Notes: generated by a model not told the origin, from the sequence alone. Counted from the first letter of the stretch, positions 35,101-47,932 are shown. The stretch is DNA of 64,000 bases from Hypomyces perniciosus (GCA_008477525.1 SPDT01000006.1:2631501-2695500); one strand, 5' to 3'. Numbers and translations are program-made.

Positions 35101-37887
35101 TTAAAACTTGCACGTCAAATCGGCATCTCCCCCGTCATGATCCACACCACGACTCATCGAGCGTCTCCCTTTAGCCTCTCAGTCGGGGGCCTCCAGCTGA
35201 CCACACTCCGAGCTTCTAGAACTATTCCATTCTGTCTTGCCTCCAGCCTTGCTGAATTTATGGGGGTTCGAAGCTCTTGGTCTGTCAGTCGGCCACAAGG
35301 AAAGACGGCGTGGTACGTGTATGTGCACGTGCTCAACACATCCTATCTAGACCTGTACGCGAGCGGACTCGTCCCAGGGCTTGTTGAAAGGTGTGGCCTC
35401 TTCCAGTGAGGTAGAGAGGCAGTGATTCGACGTCATCCATATTGTTATTAACTTCCCCTTCCTCCTCTTCTCTCCCTTCCTCTCCGTTGAATGAGATGGG
35501 ATCCGAGGTGTTAAAATCAGGTGGTAGCTCAGAAGGTGGTCCAGGGCGACTTAGAGCAACTTCTGAAGTCTGTCCACTGTGTTCTAGGAAGAAATCGACG
35601 GGATCGAGGGAGCGCTAGAAAGTGGAGGAGCGCTGGAGGATCAATCGCTCTCCTACAGCGAGGTGATTGACAGGCTCAGTATTGGCGATATTAGAATCTG
35701 GACAGCGTCAGACCCTCTTTCGATCTTCTTCGCTATCTATCAGAGTTTTCGATATGGCGTGAGGCATGCAAGAGGTCAATGGGTAGGTGAGATGTCAAGA
35801 CGTATGTCAGAGTGTATGTTTCGATTGGTATGGCCAGGACGAACATGATGATAGAGCAGCAGATTCTCAGGAGGGTCTCTCACACCCTGCTCAGATTCTT
35901 CAGAGTAGCATTGGGATTTCGATCCTCTTGCCGAAGTTCCCGTGGCTGTACAAGTCTCCATGTAAGGGCGACGGCTTCCATCCCCTCATGGTGACAATAT
36001 CCAATAAAATATAGTAGATGAAAACTTGGCTCCTATCAAAGACGAATCCTCTCTCGCCATGTCAACTTCATTGACCATGGATGTTGTGTATCATCGGTGG
36101 CGCTAATCGATAGTTTTGTATAATGACCATGCGTAGCAAAATAGTCTTTCTTGCTGGCCTTATCATCTCTAATGTTCATGTACTCGGAGCCGATAATCCA
36201 TGATGTCAAAGTCTATCTTCGTATCTGAGCCTGAGTTATAGGGGCACTCGGTCCACGGAGATGCTGTAGCTCATTGGCAAGTCGATGTCCATGAACAGCT
36301 TAAACAGGTCTTCGTTCTCAGTCGTTGAAGCACCGAATGTATGTGAAACCGGCTCGAGAAAACCTCCAACGGCTGTAGTCTGGTTTGTTTAACTCGGCTA
36401 TGTTGAATCCATTCATCAAGCCATGCGCAGGAGAGCCGGGTGGATACAGAATCTAGTCCATATTGTTTGCCGAATCCATGTTCTTATGGGTTGTTCATCG
36501 TTGGTTGAGATAATTTATAACGCCACCTCCATGTACTTGGAGGAATAGGGGTGGCCCAAGTGATATCACTTATCCTTATCGTCTTTATGTAAACTGCAAA
36601 TGGATAGCCGTCCCTTGGAGAAACCAGTCAGGTAGAATTCTGTTGTCGCATCATGTCCAGCTAGTTCTGTAAATAGTTTGAGCTTGGTGTTGGCGCGCGA
36701 CGCCTGACTTCCATGGCCAACTTGCCCGCCAGCGGGCGAAAGTCAGAATAAATGGAGACGAAGAGAGAACTAGGATCGAATAAGTCAGACCTGGAATAGG
36801 GGTGAGAAGGTTATCGGTATGGAGCTGCCACGGGGATGGGAGACTTACCGATGGGCAGGGAGGTTAGAGAAGGAAGAAAGCAAAAAGAAAAAGCTGCGAG
36901 GACAGAAGAGGAAGATATGGACCGGGACCGGAGGCTAGGTCGGCCCGGTTACGAGGATGTGAACGACAAACGACATCGAAGTGGTACAGATATGAGAGGT
37001 CCTTTCACCTTGGATCCAGATCCTCATGCTGGAACCCGCACAGGGGAGCCCCGAAGCCGGGAGTTGACGCTCCAGCACCGATCCAGGCGGACCGGCGGCA
37101 GACTTGAGGCTGCTATCATTGTAGAAGACTACCTCGTCTGGTGCCAAATGACGGGTGAGAGCCATCAAACTCCTTAGCCAGGCCTGACAGTAGTCTGGTA
37201 ATTGACTATTCCGGCCTCATCGATTCGCGAGCCTTGCTCCCCCAGTTTTCGAGTCTCTCCTAGAGTGCTTGCGCAAAGATGGAATGAAACATTGGTCCCG
37301 GCATATAGGCAGAGCAGACTACTTGAGCTGGTGCTCAACTCGAGCGTCGCGCGGTCTGGGCGATATTGGCTGCCAATGTGTCGCGCATCAGGATTTATGT
37401 GTCAGGGTTTCGGATATCGCCACGCCCGTTAACCCAGGACTGACATATTGTACTTAGGTACTAGACGAAGGCGATTTTCCAGAACGAGGAATGCCTGCTA
37501 ACGCATGGCTAGTATACCATAGGCGCCATAAACACGAGCATGAGGACCTAGAGGCAAATGCGTACCCGTAGATAACTCCGCTGTATAACCAATCACACGA
37601 CAGCGGGTGAGCTGGGTGGGCTTTCGAACGCGGCCGCAGGAAACAAATTTTGATGCGCACACACATCAGTTATATGTTGTGAAAGCTAGCAGGATGAGGG
37701 GAATCAATGCGTAGAGGTCTTTTGATTCCCATTCAAGGCACCGATTCTGCTTTACCTACTCTAAAAGAAGCGGATATGAGACTGAGGGAAAACTAACGTT
37801 CTCTGTCTTGTTTTCTATTCCCACTTCGTTTGCGGCGGACCACACACCACCTTGAGACACAGCCACTGGAGACAGCAAAACGTCATT
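32176..37887. other. Gene-poor stretch of 5.7 kb
   Basis: No gene could be supported. Two TACTCCGTA/TACGGAGTA copies lie close together at 33640-33648 and 33752-33760. A short ACC run is at 33826-33846. The 35.6-36.7 kb part has short hydrophobic readings on the minus strand without consistent splicing, possibly an old relic. Confidence 0.4.
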
Positions 37888-38748
37888 ATGGCCTCTGCCA
37901 AGGTCAACATTACCATTTTTGGCACCGGTGGCACCATGGCTGGATTTGGTGCGAAGCCCCTGAACAACTTGGAACCCAGGGTTTTCTCGGTCCATGAGCT
38001 TAAGAAGTCGATCGAACATATTGCAGTCATCTCGGAGCGTGTACATCTGACTGCGAAGCAGATAGTGAACCTTGGTAGTCCAGATATCACATCTCAACAT
38101 CTCATACAAATCTCCCAGAGAATTGACGAAGAGCTCACCGGCGATACAAACGGAGTGGTGGTTACGCATGGAACCGACAGCATGGCCGAAACAGCATGGT
38201 TTCTTTTTCTCACTGTCAAATCCCGAAAGCCCGTTGTTCTGGTTGGTGCAATGCGGCCCCCACACGCCCCTGGAGCAGACGGACCGAGCAGTTTGGTTCA
38301 TGCCGTGATCGTGGAGCCTGCGAAAAGGCATGGAACAGAGGGGTTCTACAGGTTGTCAGTGATCGGATTCTATCCGCCCGTTTCAGTACCAAAACACATG
38401 CCAACTCGCCAGATAGCTTTCAGTCTGGCGAAGCTGGATGCATGGGGGTTTCTGTACAACGACAAGCCTCGGTTCTACGACAATTCTCAGGGTCACTACG
38501 GAGGCATTTTTGACGTGGGTCGGTGTCAATCTGTCAAAGGGCTTCCTAGAGTTGACATATTGTTTGGGCATCCTGAATGCTCATCCGAACTCTTCGAAGC
38601 ATCTATACAGGGTGGCGCCAGGGGCATTGTTCTAGCTACCATGGGCTCAGGATCTTGGCCAACAGAGGCTGGCAACTTCATTTCCTCATACGTGGAGAAT
38701 TCAGGGAGCTCCTTTCCAGTTGTGGTGTGTCGAGGTGGATTTTGTTAA
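37888..38748 (+). pseudogene. L-asparaginase (type II fold), C-terminally broken
   Basis: The frame from ATG 37888 gives 286 residues, about 40-50 fewer than usual for the family. Asparaginases hydrolyse asparagine to aspartate and ammonia. Both catalytic threonine motifs are intact: GTGGTMAG (T16) and VTHGTDSMAET (H94-G95-T96-D97). VVLVGAMRPP, ADGPSSL and the Lys in SVPKHMPTRQIAF also match. The N-terminus starts directly at the first catalytic strand, so there is no signal peptide. The frame ends at VCRGGFC in a run of four T (38740-38743); reading one base fewer continues as GFVNTTMPAIAKP, which resembles the expected C-terminal part before it too degenerates. The active site of this fold is completed by the C-terminal region of a neighbouring subunit, so a truncated product may not fold. 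It could be a recent pseudogene or a sequence error. Confidence 0.7.
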
Positions 38749-39944
38749 TACGACGATGCCTGCCATTGCAAAGCCTCACCACGCTCGCCGAGGTTGTTAT
38801 GACAAGCGGTAAATATGAACTGTTTTAAACGAGGAACGACGCTAATGCAACGGATAATTAGATCGAGAGTGGGTACTCCGTAGATCTGCCGAGAACAAGG
38901 ATCAAGAGTTACTAGTTATTATTAGTGAGATACGAATTACGGAGTACACGGGTTATGTAATGCCTCATGGCGCAGGTTTTGCAACTCTGTCGAGAAAAGG
39001 GTGTGATAATCACTTCTCGCAACCAACAACATTCCACCAGGATTCGCCTGCAGACCACAGAAGTCACACCGGTCGGTGGCAGGCTGCAACTAGACCGAAA
39101 CCAGGATCTATTGCATGAGCGAGACTCTACTTCATGTCCACTAGCGCATGTAGGCGCATCTATATCCGTGGATGATTGGGCGAGGCAGGATCATCATGGT
39201 GCACTCCGCCGAGAATGCGGCACTTGCTTAATTACCTCTACATCAAATCTCATTCACCGCAACTATCTCATCAAAATGATTGGCAAGGCAGCCTTGATTG
39301 TTGTCATTGTTCTACCCCTAGTTGTTGCAGCTGCTTGCCTCTTATAATGCCTCCAACATCACCTACAACAGCGTCACCATCTCCCCAACTTCTTTGAGAA
39401 CCCTGCGCCAAAAAGGTTCGCAAGTTAGCCACCAGCTATTACAGTTCAGTCTGACTCAATCACACTCAATACACTTGGAACGAAAGAGGACACCATAGAG
39501 TCTGAAGGGTCTTCAAGTCATTCCATTCCATTGCTGGACCACGGACTGACACTTACACCACGCTCTTCAATTGACCACCACTCTCTAAAGAGTCCACGAA
39601 ATACTATAAATATAAACTTATAAACCTTAGTTTATTCTTTAAAAACTAACTTAAATTATTATATACCTTTACCTGAACTTTGTTTTTAGGTATATTATTA
39701 CTTTTCTTTGCTTACCCTTATAATAAATAAATAATCTAAAGATAACCTTTCTTCCTTAAGTATCCCTAAACTCAAAATCTAATAGACTTATTCTCTATAC
39801 TTATAACTAGATATCTTAATGCTTAAAGTGCGGCTTTATAGAAAAACGAACATTGATTTTTATTGTAAAGGTTACAGAAATATACAAGCTAGAAATGAAC
39901 TATTAATGAAACCTGATGCCGTTTGGCTCGTTGAGCCTAGTCTG
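38749..39944. other. Intergenic with AT-rich island
   Basis: Two 9-mer motifs are 64 bases apart (38874-38882 and 38938-38946). A tiny hydrophobic open frame lies at 39276-39347. The part at about 39590-39890 is strongly AT-rich. No other gene is seen. Confidence 0.5.
39276..39347 (+). other. Possible 23-residue hydrophobic micropeptide
   Basis: ATG at 39276 opens a short frame, MIGKAALIVVIVLPLVVAA plus four residues, ending TAA. It is a single continuous hydrophobic segment with one lysine near the start, like a proteolipid or a lone signal anchor. Nothing else supports translation; chance is quite possible. Confidence 0.15.
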
Positions 39945-42900
39945 TTACCTCCTTGGAGGGAATCCGTCCCCGGCGTCTCCATATGTCCCCTTCCATACAG
40001 AGATAGGGTTCCATAGTGTGGCACCCCGGCCATAGTCACGGCAATTATTGCAGCCATTGACAGTAATGTGGCAAGAGTTATCTAGGTATGTGCTGCCGCA
40101 CCCTTTGGCACCGTCCAGCTTATAGATGTTCAACATAGAGTTTTTGATCTGCTTGCCTGTCATGCCACGCTTAAATGCATCCTGGTTATCACAGTTCCAT
40201 ATAACTGTGCAGCCGTAGTTGATGCTAAACAGTTCCTCAATAATAGGACCAGCAATAGGGAAAATCGCGTTGACGATGTCGGAACCGCTGGAGTCTGGCC
40301 ATACCGCCGACGAGTACTGGTGGTACACGATATCATCCACAAATCGGGAGGCTGCCGCCAGGCAGACATATTTACTAATGGAGGAGCAGATACTCGATCC
40401 ATCATGGTTTCCCGATGACTGCGACGGCGATTGCGGCGGCGGAGCGACGTAGGGGTTCGTGGTTGGGCCACTGTTATTAGAGTCCGGCTTAGAGCAGCCT
40501 GTGGATCGGTTAGCCATGGATGCTTTCAGCAACATTTAGCTGGGTACGAACATTGGTTAAATATCCTGTTGCTGTTAGAATCGTATAGGCACCCGTCCGC
40601 TCCGAAGTAAACGTCGCCAAAGTTGGACGGCCAGCGGGCCTGGAGCTGGCAACTAGCCGTCGCGTGGAGATGGTTGTCGTTACTCTTATCGAAGCCGGAT
40701 AGGATCAATGTAGTACTGTAAGGCTGTTTTGGGTCGGATGCAACATCTACAGATAATGTTAGTCTTCCGACGGAGAACCGTTCTAGGCTTGGGGGCGATT
40801 CTCACTATAGAAACTCTGATAGACATTAGAGATAGCGCCGGCATCTCCGTTACATCTCGGACTACCGTTAATTAATGCACAGCCGGAGTTGATATGCTTA
40901 ATTGAGATATATTAGACAGATTCTGATGATTTCATTGGATAGCAAGAGCTGACTTACTACGTTAGTTCCACCAGGATTAGCGGTTGGCGTCGACAGGGGC
41001 GTGCAGACTGGATCGTTCGATCCATCAATCAATACACAGACCTCTCCGTTCTTGGTTACGGTATGGGCGTGAGGACTAGAGTGTTTAGTTGTCGTAGGCG
41101 GTGCCTTAGTTGTCGAGAGCGTTGGGGGTGCAAGAGGATTCTGGTTGCCTGGATAGCCTATGTTTGAGATTTTGTACGTCTCGCCGCCCTCAGAGTAGAC
41201 ACCACCAAAAAAGCCTTGGCTGACAATGCAAGAGTCAATAATAGCATTGATACCGGAGCTACACCATTTAAGAGGGTTGTGCTCGCTTTCCCGAGTGATG
41301 CTTATGGTCATAAAGTTGTTGTTGTATGTGATGGAGGTTTTACTAGTCGGAGTAAAACTAGTACCGCAGAACTGCTGGAGGGCGCTATGGGCAAGCAGGC
41401 CGCTCTTGATGCTCTCTCCAGAGGGAGCTCCGTTGCCCCTCTTCTGTTCGCACCTTAACGAGGAACTAGGTGCGGCGGTCGTCGTATGAGCTTTTGTAGT
41501 TGTGTAGGCTTTTGTAGTTGTGTGAGCTTCTGTAGTTGTGTGAGATTTTGTGGTTGTGTGAGCTTCTGTAGTTGTGTGAGATTTTGTGGTTGTGTGAGCT
41601 TCTGTAGTTGTGTGAGATTTTGTGGTTGTGTAGGCTTTTGTGGTTGTCTGAGACCTTGCGGTTGTCTGAGACCTTGTCGTCGTGTGGCCTGGTGTGGAAG
41701 TCGACGTTCGCAGTGGACACGACCCGCCGTCTCTCTCATTAAGAGATCTCTTAAACTGCATCGGGTCCCCCCCAGCGGCGGCAAGATCTGTAATAGCAAA
41801 GAAAGCGTAATGACTGTCTTGGTTATAGCGACTGGCCTTGAAAGCGTCGAGATTCTTCTGAATCAGCTTGGTTGTCTCGTCCTCAGGATCCATTGTGGCA
41901 AGGCCGGCCTCGATCTTGGGTACATTCGCGCGGACGAATTCCAATGCTTGCTTAGCCCCGTCGGCGAGTTGGTCCGCCATAAACGTCTGGTATGTGCTGG
42001 CAAAGTTGAACCCTTTCTTGCTGAGCGGTATCTTGTTCGCAGCCACCAGGTTATCAACCCCTCGTAAGCCGTTGTAAATGCGCTTGTTGGTCCTCTGGAA
42101 CAGCGTCACGACAGCAGGGTCGTTGAAAACGTCCACACTAATCGCAACGTCCTGAAGCACCTGCATTCGCGATTTTGTATCCGTTACAATTTTTTCGATG
42201 AATTTAGGGTTTGTTAACTCGTCCTTCTTAAACATGGCGCCCTTGATATTATTGAGATTCGTTCGCATGGCAACGAATTCCGCGTTCTGCGGACTGGGGA
42301 CCAGCCCGATAAGCGTCTTTAAGACCTTGCCGTTTTCACCACAGGGGAAGAAGACGGCACTGAAGTCATCACAAGTGAGAACAGGGTTAGGGTTGTATCT
42401 TCCGGGCAGAAGGCTCTGGAAGAATCCGGAGAAGAACTTGAGCTCCCAGGCGTGGTCAACGTTGAAGTCCGAGACTTTGATTTGTATTGTCTTTTTCTTC
42501 TTGTACCCGGGTTTTGCATCCTCGCAATCAATGAACCTGTCGTACCACTTGGCTACATCACCGTAGTTGGTACCTTTGGCTGCGTTAGGATTTACCTCGG
42601 CGTTGACAAGGGCAGCAGAATTCGGGTTGGCCGGAAACTTGGCGTCAAAATCTTTCGGCAAGATGCATGAGCCGAAGTTAGCTGATCGGCCCTTGCCTCT
42701 CTCTTCCAGCCTGATTCGCCCGGCGACAGATCGTTTGAACGGGTTCTCGTCGTCATCATCAACCTCGGGCAAATCAGGAAGCGAATAAGGAAGCGCAGAG
42801 CAGATGGAACTAGTTGTTGTCGAGGACGACGTGCTAGTACTTGTTGGTTTCGACGATGTAACACTGGTCGGCTTTTTGGTTCCAGAGGGTTTGTCTGGTT

Positions 42901-43873
42901 TATCTTCGAAAGATAGCAGAGCGGTCAGAGCATCTTTTAGAAGCTTTGGTCCGGCTGTCGCGGTAATGAATGCCGCAGTGATCTTTGCGAGAGTGCTCTT
43001 GTGCGCGGCCGGGTTACTGATGACAGTCCCAAGATCAGACAACTGATCGGCGAAGAAGTCAAGTAGGTTCTTTAGTCCCTTAGACGATGCGCTGACCTTG
43101 AGCCCGTTCGCAGAAGAGAGAGTTGAGAGATCGATCATCTCCAACTCAGTCGCCAAAGAATCAATAGTATTGAATGTAGTCATGGCAATACTCTCAAATG
43201 CAGCCAATGCGGCAGCATCTGGTGCAGCATTAGCAGCGAGTGCCCCTGCTGCTGCTGATACAGAGGTGAAGCCAGTGGAGGCTGAAGTGGCGAGAGGAAG
43301 CAGCGCGAGGACCGCAGCAGTACCTGACGACTTGACGACTGGTGGTACGCTGGCACTCGCAATGGTTGTGATTCCGGAAATAACAACACCTCCAATCGAA
43401 TTGACAGGGTCTCCGCCTCTCGTAGTAGTTGGAACAGTGGTAGTCAGGTGGCTGGTTACTTGCGGTGTGGTGCTTTCACGTGAGCTCGTGACTCCAGACG
43501 TAGATGAGCTCGCGACTCTGGATGTAGATGAGCTCGTGACTCCAGACGTAGATGAGCTCGCGACTCCGGATGTAGATGAGCTCGTGACTCCGGAGGTGGT
43601 ATGACCATGCGATGTGGTAGTGGTATGGCCATGAGACGTGCTATAGCTATGAGACGTGCTATTGCCACGAAACGTGCTATAGCTATGAGACGTGCTATTG
43701 CCACGAAACGTGATATGGCTATAAGATGTGGTGAGGCTATGAGATGTGGTGAGGCTATGAGATGTGGTATGGCCATCAGCTCGAGCCTTGACCTGCCATG
43801 GCACATCCAAGGCGCCCTGTGCTGCAGAGAGAAGCAGCGCGCCCACGGCCGCTATGCGCAAGGGTTGCAACAT
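39945..43873 (-). CDS. Large secreted modular Ser/Thr-rich protein
   Basis: Four exons, complement of 40958-43873, 40806-40896, 40552-40746 and 39945-40498, give 1251 residues. The ATG at 43873 starts a clear signal peptide (MLQPLRIAAVGALLLSAAQG). Order of parts: a His/Ser/Thr repeat stalk (about 35-140); a predicted helical region (about 165-340); a Thr/Ser linker; a domain at about 395-715 (from CILPKDFDAKF through DHAWELKFFSGFF to RTNLNNIKGAMF); a TTTKSHTTTEAH repeat stalk (about 715-805); a small Cys domain (about 806-910); and two C-terminal Cys domains (about 973-1068 and 1100-1251, with GCGSTYLDNSCHITVNGC). The 395-715 domain recalls the region after the GH18 barrel in large class V chitinases, but no catalytic motif is present. 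The third intron has an unusual GTTCGT donor, and the first acceptor is AAG. Location at the cell wall is inferred. Confidence 0.7.
41481..41690. repeat. Coding minisatellite, 36-bp unit
   Basis: Units encoding TTTKSHTTTEAH on the minus strand repeat at least three times nearly exactly, followed by shorter Thr-rich variants. They lie inside the large secreted protein gene. Confidence 0.85.
43482..43770. repeat. Coding minisatellites, 24-bp and about 36-bp units
   Basis: About five 24-bp units (encoding SGVTSSST-type octapeptides on the minus strand) are followed by His/Ser/Thr units. They form the N-terminal stalk of the same protein. Confidence 0.8.
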
Positions 43874-45697
43874 AATGCCGACTCTCCAGGAGTGCAATTT
43901 ATTGTGGGACGTGACAAAGAAAGGCCAAAATAGAAAGACGTTTAAGAAATAAAGTCAAGAGAAGCCCAGTAACTGCGGGTAGAATACCGCGCAGGAGTAA
44001 CTGGCAATGATCCGCAGCTATTCACAAGAAGCTGAGGAGCAAACGCAGGGCTACTTATACAATTTTCTATATGTAATAATCGTTGCAGATGAATAGATCC
44101 ACGCAACGCAACCCCTTCGGCCTGCAACACGCCCTTCTAACAGTAAGCTTCCCCACTCCTATCATTTACTCCGCCCTCGCAGCTAGTACCATTATACGGA
44201 GTAGGAACGGAGTCTTCCAGGTCGCCAGGAGCAACTATTGCGGCAGTCAGCCTTCTTGTTGGGAACTTCGTATCGCAGGGCAGTACGGAGTATTCGGTGT
44301 ATTGTAATGTATTAATTAAGGAACGAATGAAAGCGTTGCTACTACCTAATTTAGAGTGAGCTATATAAGCTAAGGGTTATGGAATTTAGCCAGCCAGAGA
44401 GGAGTATAGTGATTTTCGGCCCATATATTATTAGGTACAAATCTCCTAATTGGGAAGCAATGATCTGCACCAGCAGCATCTTCACTGCCCGTACCTTATG
44501 TAAAGATCTACCCCACATAGAACACCTCTTTTGGCTTTGCACATCTACCCCTAAATATTCACCTTTTTCGTCTTATATAAGTAGTCAGTTTAACATGCTG
44601 CCTACCCGGCTAATGGCCTTCTACATAGAAAGAATGGTACACATCATCCTTCTGTAAACATCAAGGCCCAGGTTGGTCATTTTAAGTCCCGTATAATAAG
44701 CCGATCTTTATCTTACTTAGCTGTAATTATGACAGCATTAAGCGCTAAGTTAGCAAGTAGTAGTAGCGCACGGATAAATTGGTATATATAGTCTACAGCC
44801 CGATGTTATTGGATAATATAGAAAATAATAAAGAACATACTGTACCTAGGTAGTAAGCAACAGACAAGCAATTACAAGGATGCGTTCTACTAATTCAGCT
44901 TCTAATCCAACTTAGACTTGGATTAGCAGATAAACGCTACCACGGCGTCCCGTTGAGGAATAGTTTCGAGGAAGCTACAATAAAAGCAGGAAAGTCGTAG
45001 AAGGTACTCTGTATATCTGAATATTTATATAATTTAGTTTACAATAAACCAGCCGGTTTAGAATGTATTTGGCTACGAAAAATAGGTAAACTGCGCCTTG
45101 TGTAATTTTTGGGGGGTCTCCACTCACTCTTCTGGTTTATGTAGTAGTAGTTTCGTTCAAGATTATCCCACTGTATATCCACTATTTTGAAACCATTAAT
45201 TTTTTTTGGTCACATCTTAATTTTGCCGGCAAACTGTTTAGGTACTCATATACATTAGACTTGTAGGATCTTAAGCTACCCTATTCCATGTCAGTAAAAG
45301 TCTCCGAGCCCAATAGTACGGTTCCTGAAGGAAGAGCTGAATCCCTGTCACGAGGTGGAACCCAATTAGGAACGACCTCGGCTATCTATGCCGAGGAACC
45401 AACCACAAGCATGGATGAAACGCTCGCTGGCGACCTGTTCTGTGGTCGCAAGAGAAAAATGGGAATAAAATCAGCCGGAGCCGCTGCATGGTAAAAAGGA
45501 ATTGGAAGTGATCTACCTAGCTACTCTTGGGATTGCGCCACGAGGTTGACGATTTATAAATTGAATTGCACTCCAACAATAATAGAGATGAATATTAAAA
45601 AGCTGTTGATAACAGCGAAGAATATGTATCACTCTTTGGGTCAGTAGTAACAGTAGTAGTAAACCCCCTTCTCAACTTACTTCCTCTCAACTTACTT

Positions 45698-45774
45698 CCT
45701 CTCTCTTCCTTCCTCTCTCTTCCTTCCTCTCTCTTCCTTCCTCTCTCTTCCTTCCTCTCTCTTCCTTCCTCTCT
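45698..45774. repeat. Pyrimidine tandem repeat, 14-bp unit
   Basis: About five units of CCTCTCTCTTCCTT follow each other directly. Confidence 0.9.
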
Positions 45775-45908
45775 TTACTCTTCTTGCTCTTATACTCTTT
45801 ATATCCGGCTTCGTTCCTTTTCTCAGCAGCTCTTCGAGATCATGGATTGTCAACTTCAGTAACGGATAATTCCACATCACGGCACATTCCTTTATTCCTA
45901 ACTAGCCT

Positions 45909-45965
45909 GTAAGAACCCGGATAGTTAGTAAGAACCTGGATAGTTAGTAAGAACCTGGATGGTTA
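45909..45965. repeat. Tandem repeat, 19 bp x 3
   Basis: Three adjacent 19-bp units of the form GTAAGAACCTGGATAGTTA differ by one base each. Confidence 0.9.
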
Positions 45966-47636
45966 GCAAATTCATGTAGTTAAACAACAGCTTTTCCCAC
46001 CTAACTTGGGATCAGCAAGAGTGTCGAATTCTATCATTTTATGCATCTGCAAATGAGCCCTCATACTGTTGATCTGTGATTGATATGAATGTCTCCAGCA
46101 TTTGCTGCGTTGTAGAACCTTGCGATATAACACCATTCCTCCTGAACAGAGACAAGACCTTTCTATTGGGATAAGAGGTTAAGAATCCCATCCTGACCAC
46201 ATGTTGCTGCAGCCTTCACCACCTATCTGGTCTCCTCGCTGGTCAAGAAGCAGCTCCATTGCCTCCTTGCCAGATTGCACCTAGTCTATCGCTTTAAGGG
46301 AGCTCTGAGTTGTGCCGCCGACAATCGCATAAAAGGGTAGTAACTGCTGCTTGCTAAACAGTGTCACGTGAACACCCTAGACTGTCGACCATGTCGATCA
46401 TGTCGATCTCGTAATTTTCTCGACGATAAATACGAGGAGGAGAAAAGAGATCAAAGAAGAGTGAAGTGAAAATGGAATATGCACGACGAGAAAGGCTGAT
46501 GGGCAGATTAGACTGGGGGACAGATCAGCGGAAGTGAGGCAGCGTCGAGTGGTTGCCTAATAACTTGTCAGACCAAAATCCAGCAAAATGTGAGCCCACA
46601 TTGTGCGTGTGGATAAATGACCTCAACGTTACCGTGTGTCCCCAGAACAAATTTCAAGAATATTTAGCTTTTTCACTATCATCCACTCACTCATCGCTCT
46701 TACAGGGTCTTGGCCTAAGGATTACACACCGTCGGCTGGATTCACGCGAGAAGCACGGAATAGATCACTGAATAAGAATTTCTTGATAAGGTATACTCCG
46801 TACAATAAATAAAATACTCGAAGACAACCTGACTCCAACTACTAGACCATGTGTTCGGCTCGACTGGGAAGCACAACGTTATCATCTGCTCTTCACTCTG
46901 GTGAATATATAATAACTTTCACGGCCAGTATAGCAACGAAATTGCTGCATGCATATAGATAGGTCTGCTAATCGGCCGTAGTGCACTATGTTTGTTTCGG
47001 AGACATCATATATACGAGTAGTTGGCGTGTCTCCTGCCGGTGGGAGCGGTGGATTCTAGCATGACATTGTGACCTTATATGATATGTGACACAACCCCCA
47101 GGTGCGATAGTGTACTCCGTAGATAGAGCGCAGAGGACTTTTTCCTTCTAGCTTTTAGCGTAGCTGCGGTGCCTAGTTCTAGTAAACCAGGGCTTATTTT
47201 TAATTCCCTCGAATAGCAGGGACCCCAGCGTATTTTAATTCCTCCGGGAGTTAATCGAACTTGCATCTAAGTAAACACCAGCCCATCTTAGCGCTGACAG
47301 GTATTATTCTATACTCGTAAAGTCCCTGCACTGCCTCTGCGCAGATAATGCTTATGTGGCGTATGTGGGGGTCGTGTAGTCAGTAGTTATCTCACTCTAC
47401 AGGGATCAAATGGCACCTGAATTCCATCTCTACTCGTATTCATCCCCCTGGCTGTAAAAGGACGCATCGTGTTCTTCTTCACCCTTTTAGGTCCCCATTA
47501 AGTTCCACATCGCAATCTCCTTCATACTATCTTCAAACAACTTTTTCCACTAATCCACGTTATTTAACAAATTTATCGATTTTAAGCCTCCGCTTTTTTC
47601 GACTACTAGTACTAGAAATATTATACTAACTAGGTG

Positions 47637-47932
47637 TCTCGCTACTATTAGCCTTCCCGTCTTTGCCGGCAGTATATGCCTACGAGTTATCCAGCGGTGG
47701 GCATTATGCGGATGGTATTGCCAGTAAAGGGGCGTTTGGACTGAGCAACTCTTCCCTCACCCAGCTGGTAGCAGACGCGAACCTTACAGCATCCTATCCA
47801 GTCTCTCTGAACATCGCAGTAGCTGCCAACGTTGCCCCCCCCCCCCCGAACATCACACAGACTACGCAATTGACTGTCCTTTCCATTAACGCTCCGAAAG
47901 AAGATATTCAAACAGTGGATCCAAGCTATTAG
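47637..47932 (+). pseudogene. Relic of a secreted-protein exon
   Basis: The frame reads SLLLAFPSLPAVYA-YELSSGG and on to TVDPSY. It starts like a signal peptide and continues with a Ser/Asn/Ala-rich sequence, a C-homopolymer (PPPP) and a stop. There is no ATG; the frame is closed by TAA just upstream. It may be the remnant of a secreted-protein gene; family unknown. Confidence 0.2.

Noticed and set aside
35600..36700. Hydrophobic minus-strand readings suggesting a membrane protein
   Set aside because: Pieces are short and interrupted by stops, and no donor/acceptor pairs join them. At most this is an old relic.
43098..43604. 168-codon plus-strand frame rich in Val/Ala/Glu
   Set aside because: It is antisense to the stalk of the large secreted protein; its repetitiveness comes from that gene's minisatellites.
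47228..47270. Possible minus-strand tRNA T-loop (GTTCGATTAA)
   Set aside because: No matching acceptor, D-arm or anticodon arm could be found at the right distances.
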